From Candidatus Poribacteria bacterium (GTDB lineage Bacteria > Poribacteria > WGA-4E > PCPOR2b), in NCBI GenBank assembly GCA_021295755.1, contig JAGWBT010000036.1, positions 1 to 36,012 on the forward strand: a stretch of DNA of 36,012 nucleotides. Reading direction: 5' to 3'. Positions 8,397 through 16,159 of this stretch are shown piece after piece. A program made the translations under genes and the position numbers. The notes beneath the pieces are model-generated. The model was not told the origin of the DNA and searched no databases. It was given only the letters and a program-made list of their open reading frames with translations. The stretch's first letter is position 1; each line of letters opens with the position of its first letter.

Positions 8397-9263
8397 ATGA
8401 CTCGTCGAAAAAAACTGATTATCATTTTGATTGTTGTTATTGGAGTGTTGTTCTTCTTATTGGTTGCTCGGACCTTGGTGCAAAGTGGGTCAATTGGAGA
8501 CAAGGTTGCGATCATCGATATCAATGGGGTCATTTCGCGCACACAAACAACCATTGATCAGATCCATCAGTATCGTGATGACCAGACGATTAAGGCAATC
8601 GTCGTGCGTATTAACTCGCCCGGCGGGAGTGTTGCCCCTGTCCAAGAAATCCATAGCGAATTAAAAAAATTGGAAAAACCGATTGTCGCCTCGATGGGTA
8701 GCACCGCCGCATCCGGCGGTTATTATATCGCCGCTATGGCTGATGAAATTCTTGCAAATCCCGGCACCTTAACAGGTAGCATCGGGGTAATCATGCAGTT
8801 TACAAAGATAAAGGGACTTTACGAAAAGATTGGGTTAGAACAACAGGTTGTTAAGAGCGGTAGATTTAAGGATACAGGTTCACCGGTGCGTGATTTGACG
8901 GACGAAGAACGTGAACTCCTGCAAGCAACGCTCGATGATGTTCACAACCAGTTCATTGATGCTGTCTTTGAAGGGCGGCAGGAACATTTGACCCGAGAGG
9001 AGATTGTTGCACTCGCAGATGGGCGAATCTTTTCAGGTCAGCAAGCGCTGGAACATAAGCTGGTAGATCAACTTGGTAACCTGTCCGATGCGATTGACCG
9101 TGCGGGAGAACTTAGTGGTATTGAAGGGAAACCGAAAGTGGTTCGCACAAAGCGTAAAACCTCTATGCTTGAGCGGATATTAGGCACGACCGGGAAAGAG
9201 AATTTAGATAGATTGCTTGACAATGCCGGTGTCACTTTCCGGTATGAACTGCATATCCATTGA
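8397..9263 (+). CDS. sppA: Signal peptide peptidase SppA (protease IV), short form
   Basis: Membrane-anchored serine protease that degrades cleaved signal peptides. 288 residues: one N-terminal membrane helix (about 7-29) and one ClpP-like peptidase S49 domain. The nucleophile serine is in MGSTAASGGYY and the partner lysine in VKSGRFKDTGSP, the Ser-Lys pair used by short SppA enzymes. INSPGGSVAP and TLTGSIGV are also typical. No strong ribosome site is seen: the start lies only 11 nt after the end of the IS remnant. The stop codon TGA (9261-9263) sits inside an inverted IS200/IS605 right end, so the native 3' end may have been replaced, though only a few residues can be affected. Confidence 0.9.
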   Translation: MTRRKKLIIILIVVIGVLFFLLVARTLVQSGSIGDKVAIIDINGVISRTQTTIDQIHQYRDDQTIKAIVVRINSPGGSVAPVQEIHSELKKLEKPIVASMGSTAASGGYYIAAMADEILANPGTLTGSIGVIMQFTKIKGLYEKIGLEQQVVKSGRFKDTGSPVRDLTDEERELLQATLDDVHNQFIDAVFEGRQEHLTREEIVALADGRIFSGQQALEHKLVDQLGNLSDAIDRAGELSGIEGKPKVVRTKRKTSMLERILGTTGKENLDRLLDNAGVTFRYELHIH

Positions 9264-9290
9264 CATACTCCCCGCCCTAAATGACGCGGT
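9260..9290 (-). mobile_element. Solo IS200/IS605 right end overlapping the sppA stop
   Basis: Read on the minus strand, 9260-9272 is GGGAGTATGTCAA, differing by one base from the two right ends at 4325-4337 and 8374-8386. It is preceded by a GC-rich imperfect hairpin (CCGC...GCGG). Only about 90 nt separate sppA and the next gene, so the rest of the element is gone. Confidence 0.55.
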
Positions 9291-9353
9291 TTTAGAACGG
9301 AATATTCTGATAAAGTTGTTGTGAGATTAATACTCAATAGCCGTATAAAGTAA

Positions 9354-10400
9354 ATGGCCGATCGTTACCAACTGAACCGTGATTGGGAAAACCTTGCTCG
9401 CAAGGTAGTACAACCTCAACAGATTGTACTAGTTATTGGTGCAACGGATGTCGGCAAATCAACATTCTGCCGGTTTCTCATTGAACGGGGTGTGACGAGT
9501 GGACTAAGGGTTGGCTTCGTTGATGCAGATGTGGGGCAATCACAGATTGGCCCGCCGACCACGATTGGGTTGAAAGTCGTTGCGCCAAACGATTCGATGG
9601 AACGCCTTGAAGAGATTGACACCGAACCTGATGCGCTTTACTTTGTAGGCTGGGCCTCACCAGAACGGCACCTGCTGCAATGTGTGGCAGGGACACGTCT
9701 GATGGTTGATGCTGCCTTGAAAACCGGGGCAGATTTCATTGTGGTCGATACCACAGGCTATATAGAAGGGGATACCGCGGTTGTTCTCAAGCAGCATAAA
9801 ATCGAGTTGGTTAAGCCGACACACCTGATTTGCCTTCATCGGTCACGCGAGTTGGAGGCGATTGTTGTCCCTTTTGAGAGTAACGATACAATACAGACGC
9901 ATCGTCTTTCGCTGCATAGGAGCGTTAGATCTAAAAGTGATGACTTTCGTAGGAAGTACCGTGAGTCGAGCTTCGCACGCTACTTTTCAGACTGCATGCA
10001 GGAGATGCTGCCCTTCGCTCAGATTCGTGGGCAAAGAACCCCATTCTTCAATGGGCGGCAGGCGAACCCCAAAGAACAAGAAATGCTTTCCGATTTTGTC
10101 GATGATCGCGTTTTTTATGCAGAATGGGGACACCGATCGTTGGTATTGGTCACGCTAGATGCACTGCCGAATCTAATCCAAGCACGGTTGAAAAATCATC
10201 TAAGTTTGAAGAATTTGGTCACTGAAACTCCCCAATACTTTGAAGGTTGTTTGGTCGGGTTACTTGACGCAGCCGGCACAACAATTTCAATTGGAATAAT
10301 CGATGCTGTGGATTTCAATACCAAACAGTTGGAAATACGCTGCAAGGTGGGAACCGCAGCCAAGACAAAAACCGTCCAGTTTGGACGGTATAGAATGTGA
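9354..10400 (+). CDS. Clp1/Grc3-like polynucleotide 5'-hydroxyl kinase
   Basis: 348 residues. Clp1/NOL9/Grc3 family P-loop kinases phosphorylate 5'-OH ends of RNA or DNA; in eukaryotes they act in tRNA splicing and rRNA processing, while the role of bacterial members is largely unknown. Seen here: Walker A GATDVGKST (29-37), the family hallmark VDADVGQSQIGPPT (about 56-69), and a Walker B-like IVVDTTGY near residue 130. The C-terminal third is a beta-rich region ending VQFGRYRM. No RNA-binding extension is obvious. The start has no clear ribosome site. The next gene begins 6 nt after the stop, so the two are presumably co-transcribed. Confidence 0.8.
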   Translation: MADRYQLNRDWENLARKVVQPQQIVLVIGATDVGKSTFCRFLIERGVTSGLRVGFVDADVGQSQIGPPTTIGLKVVAPNDSMERLEEIDTEPDALYFVGWASPERHLLQCVAGTRLMVDAALKTGADFIVVDTTGYIEGDTAVVLKQHKIELVKPTHLICLHRSRELEAIVVPFESNDTIQTHRLSLHRSVRSKSDDFRRKYRESSFARYFSDCMQEMLPFAQIRGQRTPFFNGRQANPKEQEMLSDFVDDRVFYAEWGHRSLVLVTLDALPNLIQARLKNHLSLKNLVTETPQYFEGCLVGLLDAAGTTISIGIIDAVDFNTKQLEIRCKVGTAAKTKTVQFGRYRM

Positions 10401-10406
10401 CGCACG

Positions 10407-12881
10407 ATGTGGGATCAGACCTATCTCCTTTCCGAACTCCCTCCGGCAGCAGAAGCACTCGATCTTGTGCAAGGAGCAACTGTCTTGGACCTCTGCTGCG
10501 GTCAGGGACGGCACGGACAACTCTTGGCGGACAGCGGCATGAAGGTTGTCGGCTTAGATAGCTCCCGTTTTCTTTTAGCGCAAGCGCAGAAAAATAGATC
10601 TTCAAGTCAGAGCCAAGTATACCTCGTTGAGGGCGATACACGCCATATCCCCTTAAAGCCAGTCTGTGACGCAGTCATTAATCTCTTTACCAGCTTCGGT
10701 TTTTTTGAAGATAACGATAATAAAAGGGTTATTACAGCGGTTGCGGCAGCTCTTAAGCCGAGCGGGAAATTTTTGCTGGAGCATTGGAATCCCTATGCAG
10801 TGTTTCAATTGGATCAAACGCGCAACTGGTGGTGGATGTCTGAATCGCTGCTAGCACTTGCGGAGGTCGAATACGATTCAACATCTGGACGGCTCTCCGA
10901 CCATCGAACGGTGATAGACCTCTCCACCGGTGCAGTTCAGGAATCGGTCAATCGTATTCGATTCTATTTCCCGACGGAATTAGAAAAGATGTTAGCATCG
11001 GCGGGCTTGAAAGTGCGCGCGATGTACGGCGACTTTGACTCTAGCCCGTTTCTGACGGAGTCGAGACGGCTCATAACGATTGCGGAAAACGCAAAGTATT
11101 TATCGCCGCACCTCGGTTCAATTATATTAGCAGTCGTTTGTGCGCTCCTGATTGCCTTCTGTGAAGCCGGCTATATTCATATTTTGGCGGATACAATTGA
11201 TGCACTCAAGCTGATTGAAACTCGACGCTTTGAAGATGGAGCCATTCAGATCCAGTATTTCCATTTTGAGGGAACATTTGATGGACTCGAAATTACTATT
11301 ACAAACGCGAGCGATGCTTTCAGACTTATCGGTTGGATCCTGGCAGGCATACTCACACTTGTCGTGGTAAAAGGAGGATTTACTTATTGTAACGATTACT
11401 TGATGGCGCGCGTTGGGTATCAACTGATTACCCGAGTGCGAAACGAGTTATACGAAAGAATTCTTTTCGCACCTTTGGGAGTACTGAAAGCGCATCGGAC
11501 AGGGGATTTGATGGCCCGCGTCACAGATGATGTCCGGACATGGCAATATGCGGTGGGATCTACGGCAAACACCATTCGTGCAGCTGTCTGTATCCCTGTC
11601 TTTATCTCGGTCATGCTGTTCCGAAGTGTCCAGATGACGTTACTTGCGCTGCTCGTTTTTCCATTGCTGGCCCATCTGATTAACCGGTTTGGACAACGGA
11701 TCCGCAGCACTAGCTCGGAAATCCAACAACAGACTGCGGACATTTCTTCGCAGCTGAAGGAGACGCTCTTCGGGCTTAAAATTATCAAGAGTTTTACCGC
11801 GGAGGAGGTAGAACGTAACCGCTTCGTCAAAACAAACAAGGGGCAATACCGCGTTGCCATGCGCCGTGTACGACTCACAGTGATGTTACCTCCACTTGTG
11901 GAATTTATTAGTGCAATCGGGATTGCAACCGTTTTTGGACTTGGCTGCTGGCAGGTTGTTCAGGGTAAGCTTACAACCGGTTGGTTTATCGGTTACATTG
12001 GGCTGGTCAGCTTGATGTTTAAGCCGATCAGAACTATTGGACTCTTCAACAATGTGCTACAGCAGAGTCTGGCTTCTGCTAAAAGAATTTTCTACGTTCT
12101 TGACTTTGAAAAAGAGGCATACAAGCGTGAAAACCAATTGAAACTGCCATCGGTTCGTGGCGAGGTAGAATTTCGGGATGTCTCCTTCGGATATGAGCAT
12201 GAGCCGGTCCTCCAGCACATTAGTTTTTGTGCTAGACCGGGCGAAGTTGTCGCGTTGGTTGGTCGGAGTGGGAGCGGAAAAACAACGTTACTCAATCTGC
12301 TGTCGCGGTTTTACGAGGTAGATTCCGGAGAGATTCTGATTGACGGGATTCCTACTTCCGCAGTGGCATTAGAAGACCTCAGACGCCATATCGCGATTGT
12401 TCCACAAGATACTATCCTATTCGATGGAACGGTAATGGAGAACATTATCTATGGCGCATCGTCAGCGACACAAGAGGGGGCAATTCAAGCCGCAAAGCAA
12501 GCAAATGCGCACGACTTCATTATTCAAATGCCCAAAGGATATAAAACACAGATTGGCGAATCTGGAGCCAAGTTATCTACTGGTCAGCAGCAACGCCTCT
12601 CAATTGCGCGGGCAATTTTGAAGGGGCCCCCTATCCTTGTGCTTGATGAAGCCACTTCAGCACTTGACAGTCAATCGGAGGTGCTTGTTCAAACCTCTCT
12701 TGAAAATTTAATGAAAGGCAGAACAACCTTCGTTATCGCCCATCGGCTTTCGACCGTTGTTCATGCGGATAAGATTCTTGTCCTGAATGGTGGGAAGATT
12801 GTTGAAAGCGGTACACACCAAGAGTTATTAAAAAATGGAGGACTATATCAGAAGTTGTGTCAGATGCAGTTTCGAGGCTAA
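10407..12881 (+). CDS. SAM methyltransferase fused to MsbA-type ABC exporter half-transporter
   Basis: 824 residues in one frame. Residues 1-225 are a class I methyltransferase (motif I VLDLCCGQGRH at about 26-36, VVGLDSS next) that lacks the ~30-40 residue N-terminal helix normal for this family. From about residue 232 a complete ABC exporter follows: six membrane helices with a long loop after the first, a coupling region, then Walker A GRSGSGKTT, signature LSTGQQQR (LSGGQ with one change), Walker B ILVLDEATSALD and the H-loop IAHRLS. The methyltransferase ends RRLITIAEN and the ABC part begins AKYLSPHLG, short of its usual first residues and start codon. The joint therefore looks like two neighbouring genes joined by a deletion rather than an evolved fusion, but this is inference. 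Confidence 0.85.
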   Translation: MWDQTYLLSELPPAAEALDLVQGATVLDLCCGQGRHGQLLADSGMKVVGLDSSRFLLAQAQKNRSSSQSQVYLVEGDTRHIPLKPVCDAVINLFTSFGFFEDNDNKRVITAVAAALKPSGKFLLEHWNPYAVFQLDQTRNWWWMSESLLALAEVEYDSTSGRLSDHRTVIDLSTGAVQESVNRIRFYFPTELEKMLASAGLKVRAMYGDFDSSPFLTESRRLITIAENAKYLSPHLGSIILAVVCALLIAFCEAGYIHILADTIDALKLIETRRFEDGAIQIQYFHFEGTFDGLEITITNASDAFRLIGWILAGILTLVVVKGGFTYCNDYLMARVGYQLITRVRNELYERILFAPLGVLKAHRTGDLMARVTDDVRTWQYAVGSTANTIRAAVCIPVFISVMLFRSVQMTLLALLVFPLLAHLINRFGQRIRSTSSEIQQQTADISSQLKETLFGLKIIKSFTAEEVERNRFVKTNKGQYRVAMRRVRLTVMLPPLVEFISAIGIATVFGLGCWQVVQGKLTTGWFIGYIGLVSLMFKPIRTIGLFNNVLQQSLASAKRIFYVLDFEKEAYKRENQLKLPSVRGEVEFRDVSFGYEHEPVLQHISFCARPGEVVALVGRSGSGKTTLLNLLSRFYEVDSGEILIDGIPTSAVALEDLRRHIAIVPQDTILFDGTVMENIIYGASSATQEGAIQAAKQANAHDFIIQMPKGYKTQIGESGAKLSTGQQQRLSIARAILKGPPILVLDEATSALDSQSEVLVQTSLENLMKGRTTFVIAHRLSTVVHADKILVLNGGKIVESGTHQELLKNGGLYQKLCQMQFRG

Positions 12882-13073
12882 ACCGTGTCTTTTGCCTGAA
12901 TTGAGATCGCCTCGATGCAGCAGCTTTAAAGATTCTTGTAAATTATTTGTAAACTGAATCGGGTATAAAAACGTCTCAATGTTGATCAAATAAATCTTGT
13001 GTTAATATTTAGGGGTTGACATCAGTGTTGGAAGTTGTGATAGTATATACCCCTTTGGGAGAATTTTCGGCGT
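12882..13073. other. Short intergenic stretch with promoter-like sequence
   Basis: TTGACA at 13016-13021 and GATAGT at 13039-13044, 17 nt apart, point plus-strand into the 3' end of the minus-strand pentapeptide gene. There is no plus-strand gene to serve nearby, so it would give an antisense transcript or be fortuitous. Confidence 0.3.
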
Positions 13074-13610
13074 TTAATCCCAAATTGATTCTTGAAATGC
13101 CTTTTTCGTAACTGCCCCTTCGAGGTCTGAAGATTTGTATACAGCTTCTGAAAGATCTACTTCGTATAAATAGGCACCCTTGAGGTTAGCTCCAAACAGA
13201 ATGGCGCCTTTCATCACAGTTTCACCGAAAATTGCATCTTCGAGATCGGCATTTTCAAAGCTGGTTAGGCTGCCAAACGCATCCGAAACGACCCAATCTG
13301 GTGCCCCAATTGTAGCCTTGCGTAAATTTGCGCCTCGAAAATTTGTGCCAGCAAGCACCGCACCACTGAGAAACGCGCCTCCAAGGTCCGCGTCTTCAAA
13401 GTTAGCGTTGGTTAAATTTGCCCCAACGAGGAAAACGCCTTTCATTATTGCGCCTTTAAAGTTAGCATTGGAAAGATTTGCGGCGTTGAAGTTTGCTTCT
13501 GTTAAATCAGTGGAAGCCCCCGACAGATCAATATCCGTCAAGTCTTCTCCAATAAATGATTCACCCCGTTGAAGGCGTTTGAGAACATCGGTTTTGGTAA
13601 GTTGATTCAT
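13074..13610 (-). CDS. Pentapeptide-repeat protein
   Basis: 178 residues, largely A(D/N)LXX repeats such as LTEANFNAANLSNANFKGA and NLTNANFEDADLGGAFLSGAV between about residues 20 and 165; these fold as a right-handed square beta-helix. A short non-repeat N-terminus (MNQLTKTDVLKRLQRGESF) resembles that of stand-alone cytosolic members. No signal peptide. One irregular stretch (KATIGAPDWVVSDAFGSLTSF) interrupts the helix in the middle. The start ATG is preceded by GGAGG at 6 nt. Function unknown; some family members bind DNA gyrase by mimicking DNA, but nothing here points to that. It is transcribed away from the sigma-factor gene. Confidence 0.9.
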   Translation of the reverse strand: MNQLTKTDVLKRLQRGESFIGEDLTDIDLSGASTDLTEANFNAANLSNANFKGAIMKGVFLVGANLTNANFEDADLGGAFLSGAVLAGTNFRGANLRKATIGAPDWVVSDAFGSLTSFENADLEDAIFGETVMKGAILFGANLKGAYLYEVDLSEAVYKSSDLEGAVTKKAFQESIWD

Positions 13611-13763
13611 AGTGACCTCCGAGTCGATAAATAATTATGTAGGTCGTTGAATAGAATTATGTTAAGATTTCATGCCCATGGCATCGGCAGCTTGAGTGGA
13701 GAGCTAAGAAAATTTCTCATGTTGCACGGCTGAACAGTAGTAGATTGGTACGATTATCGACGA

Positions 13764-13792
13764 TTAACTTAATTTTTTCTGATACTTATTAT
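13764..13792 (+). promoter_or_regulatory. Likely promoter of the sigma-factor gene
   Basis: TTAACT at 13764-13769 and TATTAT at 13787-13792, 17 nt apart, in an AT-rich stretch upstream of the leader ORF and the sigma gene. Consensus match by eye. Confidence 0.4.
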
Positions 13793-13856
13793 AACATATC
13801 ACGTTTCATACATCATGTTCATTGTATAAATGTGACTAATAAATAGTAGGAGATTT

Positions 13857-13919
13857 ATGGATTTTTTGTATATTTTTGACCTTTTTAAAGTTCGACAGAG
13901 TTTAGTAGAATGGAGATGA
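13857..13919 (+). CDS. 20-codon leader ORF upstream of the sigma gene
   Basis: ATG 13857 is preceded by AGGAG at 5 nt, a better ribosome site than that of most genes here. The 20-residue product starts MDFLYIFDLFKV and ends at TGA 13917-13919, 7 nt before the sigma start. The sigma gene's own ribosome site (TGGAGATG) overlaps the leader's last codons, so translation of the two may be coupled. No regulatory codon run is apparent. It could still be a chance frame. Confidence 0.35.
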   Translation: MDFLYIFDLFKVRQSLVEWR

Positions 13920-13926
13920 ACAAGAA

Positions 13927-15210
13927 ATGAGTAAAGAACGTAAATTCACACATAGTGGAACTGACGATGATCAAGCGGTTGAGTTGGAGTTTGAAGATAA
14001 CGATGAATTCCTGTCAGTACCCACCGATAGAACAAATGAAGTTAATGATGAAGAAGACAGTATGACGGAAGATACAACAGAGGATAGTCTGATTTCTTCT
14101 TTTCGACGACGTAGCGATGTTGGTGATGGTAACCGAGATGAAGCGTTTTCTTATCTGCAAGAGATTGCTCGTACTCCCTTGCTTACTCCTGAAGAAGAGG
14201 TTAAACTGTTTCAGAAGTTTGAAGAGGGAAAGCAGAAGGTAACAGCGTTATTGGATCAGCTGCCGCTCTGTATTTTAGAGAGAGTACGTCCAAAAACCGG
14301 GCGACGACGCGGTGCCAAACAGAAGGAAACGAACGGAATTTGGTGGAGTCCAATGCACGTTGCAACGCTTTTGGAACAAATTCAAAAGGAAATTAAGGTT
14401 TACCAAAAGCACGTTAGGGCGGATGTTACAATGACACCAGACGATCAAGCTGAAGAGTGCGAACGTCTTGATACGCTGCAGGACGACTTGCACGACGCTG
14501 TTGAAATCATCCAGAAAGCGAAGCGGAAAATTGTTGAGGCAAACCTATTGCTCGTTGCAAGCATTGCCAAACAACATAATTTCAACAAATCATCACTTTC
14601 CTTCCTCGACCTGATGCAGGAGGGAAGTGTTGGCTTGATGAAGGCTGTGGAGAAATTTGATCTCGCAAGAGGGTATCGCTTCAGTACTTACGCAACATTA
14701 GATCAGCAGAGCCAGACAATTCGTATCCCTTGTTACGTTGGGGAAACCCGGCGATCTATCAAGCAGGCACAGAGCAAGCTCGCTAGGGATCTCGAACGTG
14801 AGCCGGGCATCAAAGACGTCGCTGAAGCGGTAGGGATGCCCGAAAACCGTGTCATCGAAATTCTTCAAAGTACGAAGGGGACAATTTCGCTAGATTCGCC
14901 ATTGAGTGAATCTTCACCCGACGCAACGATTTCTGACCTACTGGCTGATGATTCGCAGGTGACTCCTGAGGAAGAATTGCTTTCTAATTCAGAGAAAGAG
15001 TCGCTTGAAATGGTCCTCGGCACATTAGCGGGTCGTGAAACGCTTGTAATCAAGATGCGCTACGGTTTGACTGATGGTACGGAGTACACTCTCGCTGAGA
15101 TTGGACGGCAACTTAACATTAGCCGAGAAAGGGTACGCCAAATTGAAGACGAAGCCCTTCGTAAGTTGCGCCATCATACGCGAGTGCAGTATCTACAAGA
15201 GCTTCTCTAA
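13927..15210 (+). CDS. Primary-type sigma-70 factor with region 2.3/2.4 deletion
   Basis: 427 residues. Acidic N-terminus (about 1-55), region 1.2 (RDEAFSYLQEIARTPLLTPEEEV), a non-conserved linker, region 2 (VEANLLLVASIAK, SFLDLMQEGSVGLMKAVEKFD, RGYRFSTYAT), region 3 and region 4 with the helix-turn-helix YTLAEIGRQLNISRERVRQIEDEALRKLR. Group 1 sigmas read STYATWWIRQAITRALADQ(S/A)RTIRIP; here it is STYATLDQQSQTIRIP. About ten residues, including the WW-IRQAITRA block that melts and contacts the -10 element, are absent in frame. Such a protein should not open promoters normally. Either it is not the housekeeping sigma or the deletion is artefactual. Confidence 0.9.
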   Translation: MSKERKFTHSGTDDDQAVELEFEDNDEFLSVPTDRTNEVNDEEDSMTEDTTEDSLISSFRRRSDVGDGNRDEAFSYLQEIARTPLLTPEEEVKLFQKFEEGKQKVTALLDQLPLCILERVRPKTGRRRGAKQKETNGIWWSPMHVATLLEQIQKEIKVYQKHVRADVTMTPDDQAEECERLDTLQDDLHDAVEIIQKAKRKIVEANLLLVASIAKQHNFNKSSLSFLDLMQEGSVGLMKAVEKFDLARGYRFSTYATLDQQSQTIRIPCYVGETRRSIKQAQSKLARDLEREPGIKDVAEAVGMPENRVIEILQSTKGTISLDSPLSESSPDATISDLLADDSQVTPEEELLSNSEKESLEMVLGTLAGRETLVIKMRYGLTDGTEYTLAEIGRQLNISRERVRQIEDEALRKLRHHTRVQYLQELL

Positions 15211-15240
15211 CCTTCCGAAGGTGCTTCACCTTTGGAAGGT
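15210..15240 (+). terminator. Hairpin after the sigma gene
   Basis: 14-bp stem with one G-T pair (ACCTTCCGAAGGTG / CACCTTTGGAAGGT) and a CTT loop, beginning at the last base of the stop codon. No U-run follows directly, so it may work with the second hairpin at 15272-15307. Confidence 0.6.
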
Positions 15241-15271
15241 CCTTCCTGAAACACAGCATTTGCATGCCTGA

Positions 15272-15307
15272 AATAGAAGGAAAATCTTTCACACTTTTCC
15301 TTCTATT
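15272..15307. terminator. Bidirectional hairpin between convergent genes
   Basis: Perfect 13-bp stem AATAGAAGGAAAA / TTTTCCTTCTATT with a 10-nt loop, between the ends of the sigma gene (+) and the cysQ-like gene (-). The stem itself supplies A/T tracts for both directions. Confidence 0.6.
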
Positions 15308-15336
15308 CCATTTTCTCCAATTTTCAATCGGCAAAT

Positions 15337-16128
15337 TCAAACATAAACCGGTGTACTTGAGTAACAATGGAGTATCTGTTTTACAAGAGTTGGGTTGCCA
15401 GCGAACAGACCCGTAGGCTGCTTAACTCTTTTTTTATTGTAACTTATGATCTGACCTGCCTTATCCCACAAGACACCGCCGGCTTCACACAGAATGAGAT
15501 CGCCGGCGCAGAAATCCCACTCGTTTTTAGGCCGTACAGTAACATAAAGATCGCCGGCGCCCGCCGCGAGCCTTGCCAGTTTATAGGTGACACTACCAAT
15601 ATACTGAATTTCTGCGACAAGCGGAATCAGCCCCGCTAATAGGCCTTTTCGGTGCTCCGTTTGGCTAACAAGCATTGATGCTTGCTTGAGGCATCGACAT
15701 GATGAGGAATAAATCGGCGTTCCGTTGCAGAATGCACCGCCGCCGGCATAAGCATAAAAGAGTTCTGCTGTAGCGGGATTGTGCAATACACCAATGACCG
15801 GAGTTCCCTCAACTACGAGGGCAATCGAAATCGCAAATTCAGGGGTGCCTGCGATGAATTCCTCTGTACCGTCAATGGGATCGACAACCCACACGCGGGA
15901 TTTTGCCAATCGATCCGGAGAATCCTCCGTCTCTTCAGAGAGCCAGCCATCGTCAGGGAAAGTATGGTAGATGATTTCTCGAATCCGCTGATTTGTCATC
16001 AGGTCAGCGGTGGTAACGGGGTTATTGGGACTCTTTTCGCGAACGTTGTAGCTGCCCTGATAATACCCCATCGCGATTTCGCCCGCTTCTTTGGCTGCCT
16101 GTATGGCAATTTCGAGTTCCTTCTGCAA
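15337..16128 (-). CDS. CysQ/inositol-monophosphatase family phosphatase
   Basis: 263 residues, Li+-sensitive Mg2+-dependent phosphatase fold. Substrate may be 3'-phosphoadenosine 5'-phosphate (CysQ role, sulfur assimilation) or an inositol/sugar phosphate. Motifs: TTADLMTNQRI, the metal-binding GWLSEETED (E-E) and WVVDPIDGTEEFI (DPIDGT), and NEWDFCAGDLILCEAGGVL near the C-terminus. The EEFI after DPIDGT is closer to CysQ-like than to classic inositol phosphatases. Start is TTG, fixed by GAGGAGAG just upstream. It is the last gene of the minus-strand run from 20608, 31 nt behind the dioxygenase gene. Confidence 0.88.
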   Translation of the reverse strand: MQKELEIAIQAAKEAGEIAMGYYQGSYNVREKSPNNPVTTADLMTNQRIREIIYHTFPDDGWLSEETEDSPDRLAKSRVWVVDPIDGTEEFIAGTPEFAISIALVVEGTPVIGVLHNPATAELFYAYAGGGAFCNGTPIYSSSCRCLKQASMLVSQTEHRKGLLAGLIPLVAEIQYIGSVTYKLARLAAGAGDLYVTVRPKNEWDFCAGDLILCEAGGVLWDKAGQIISYNKKRVKQPTGLFAGNPTLVKQILHCYSSTPVYV

Positions 16129-16159
16129 CGCACTCTCCTCTATTTACCAATTTACGCCA

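Noticed and set aside
13016-13044. Promoter TTGACA-N17-GATAGT as the start of a real transcript
   Set aside because: Points into the 3' end of the minus-strand pentapeptide gene with no plus-strand gene behind it; kept only as a low-confidence note.
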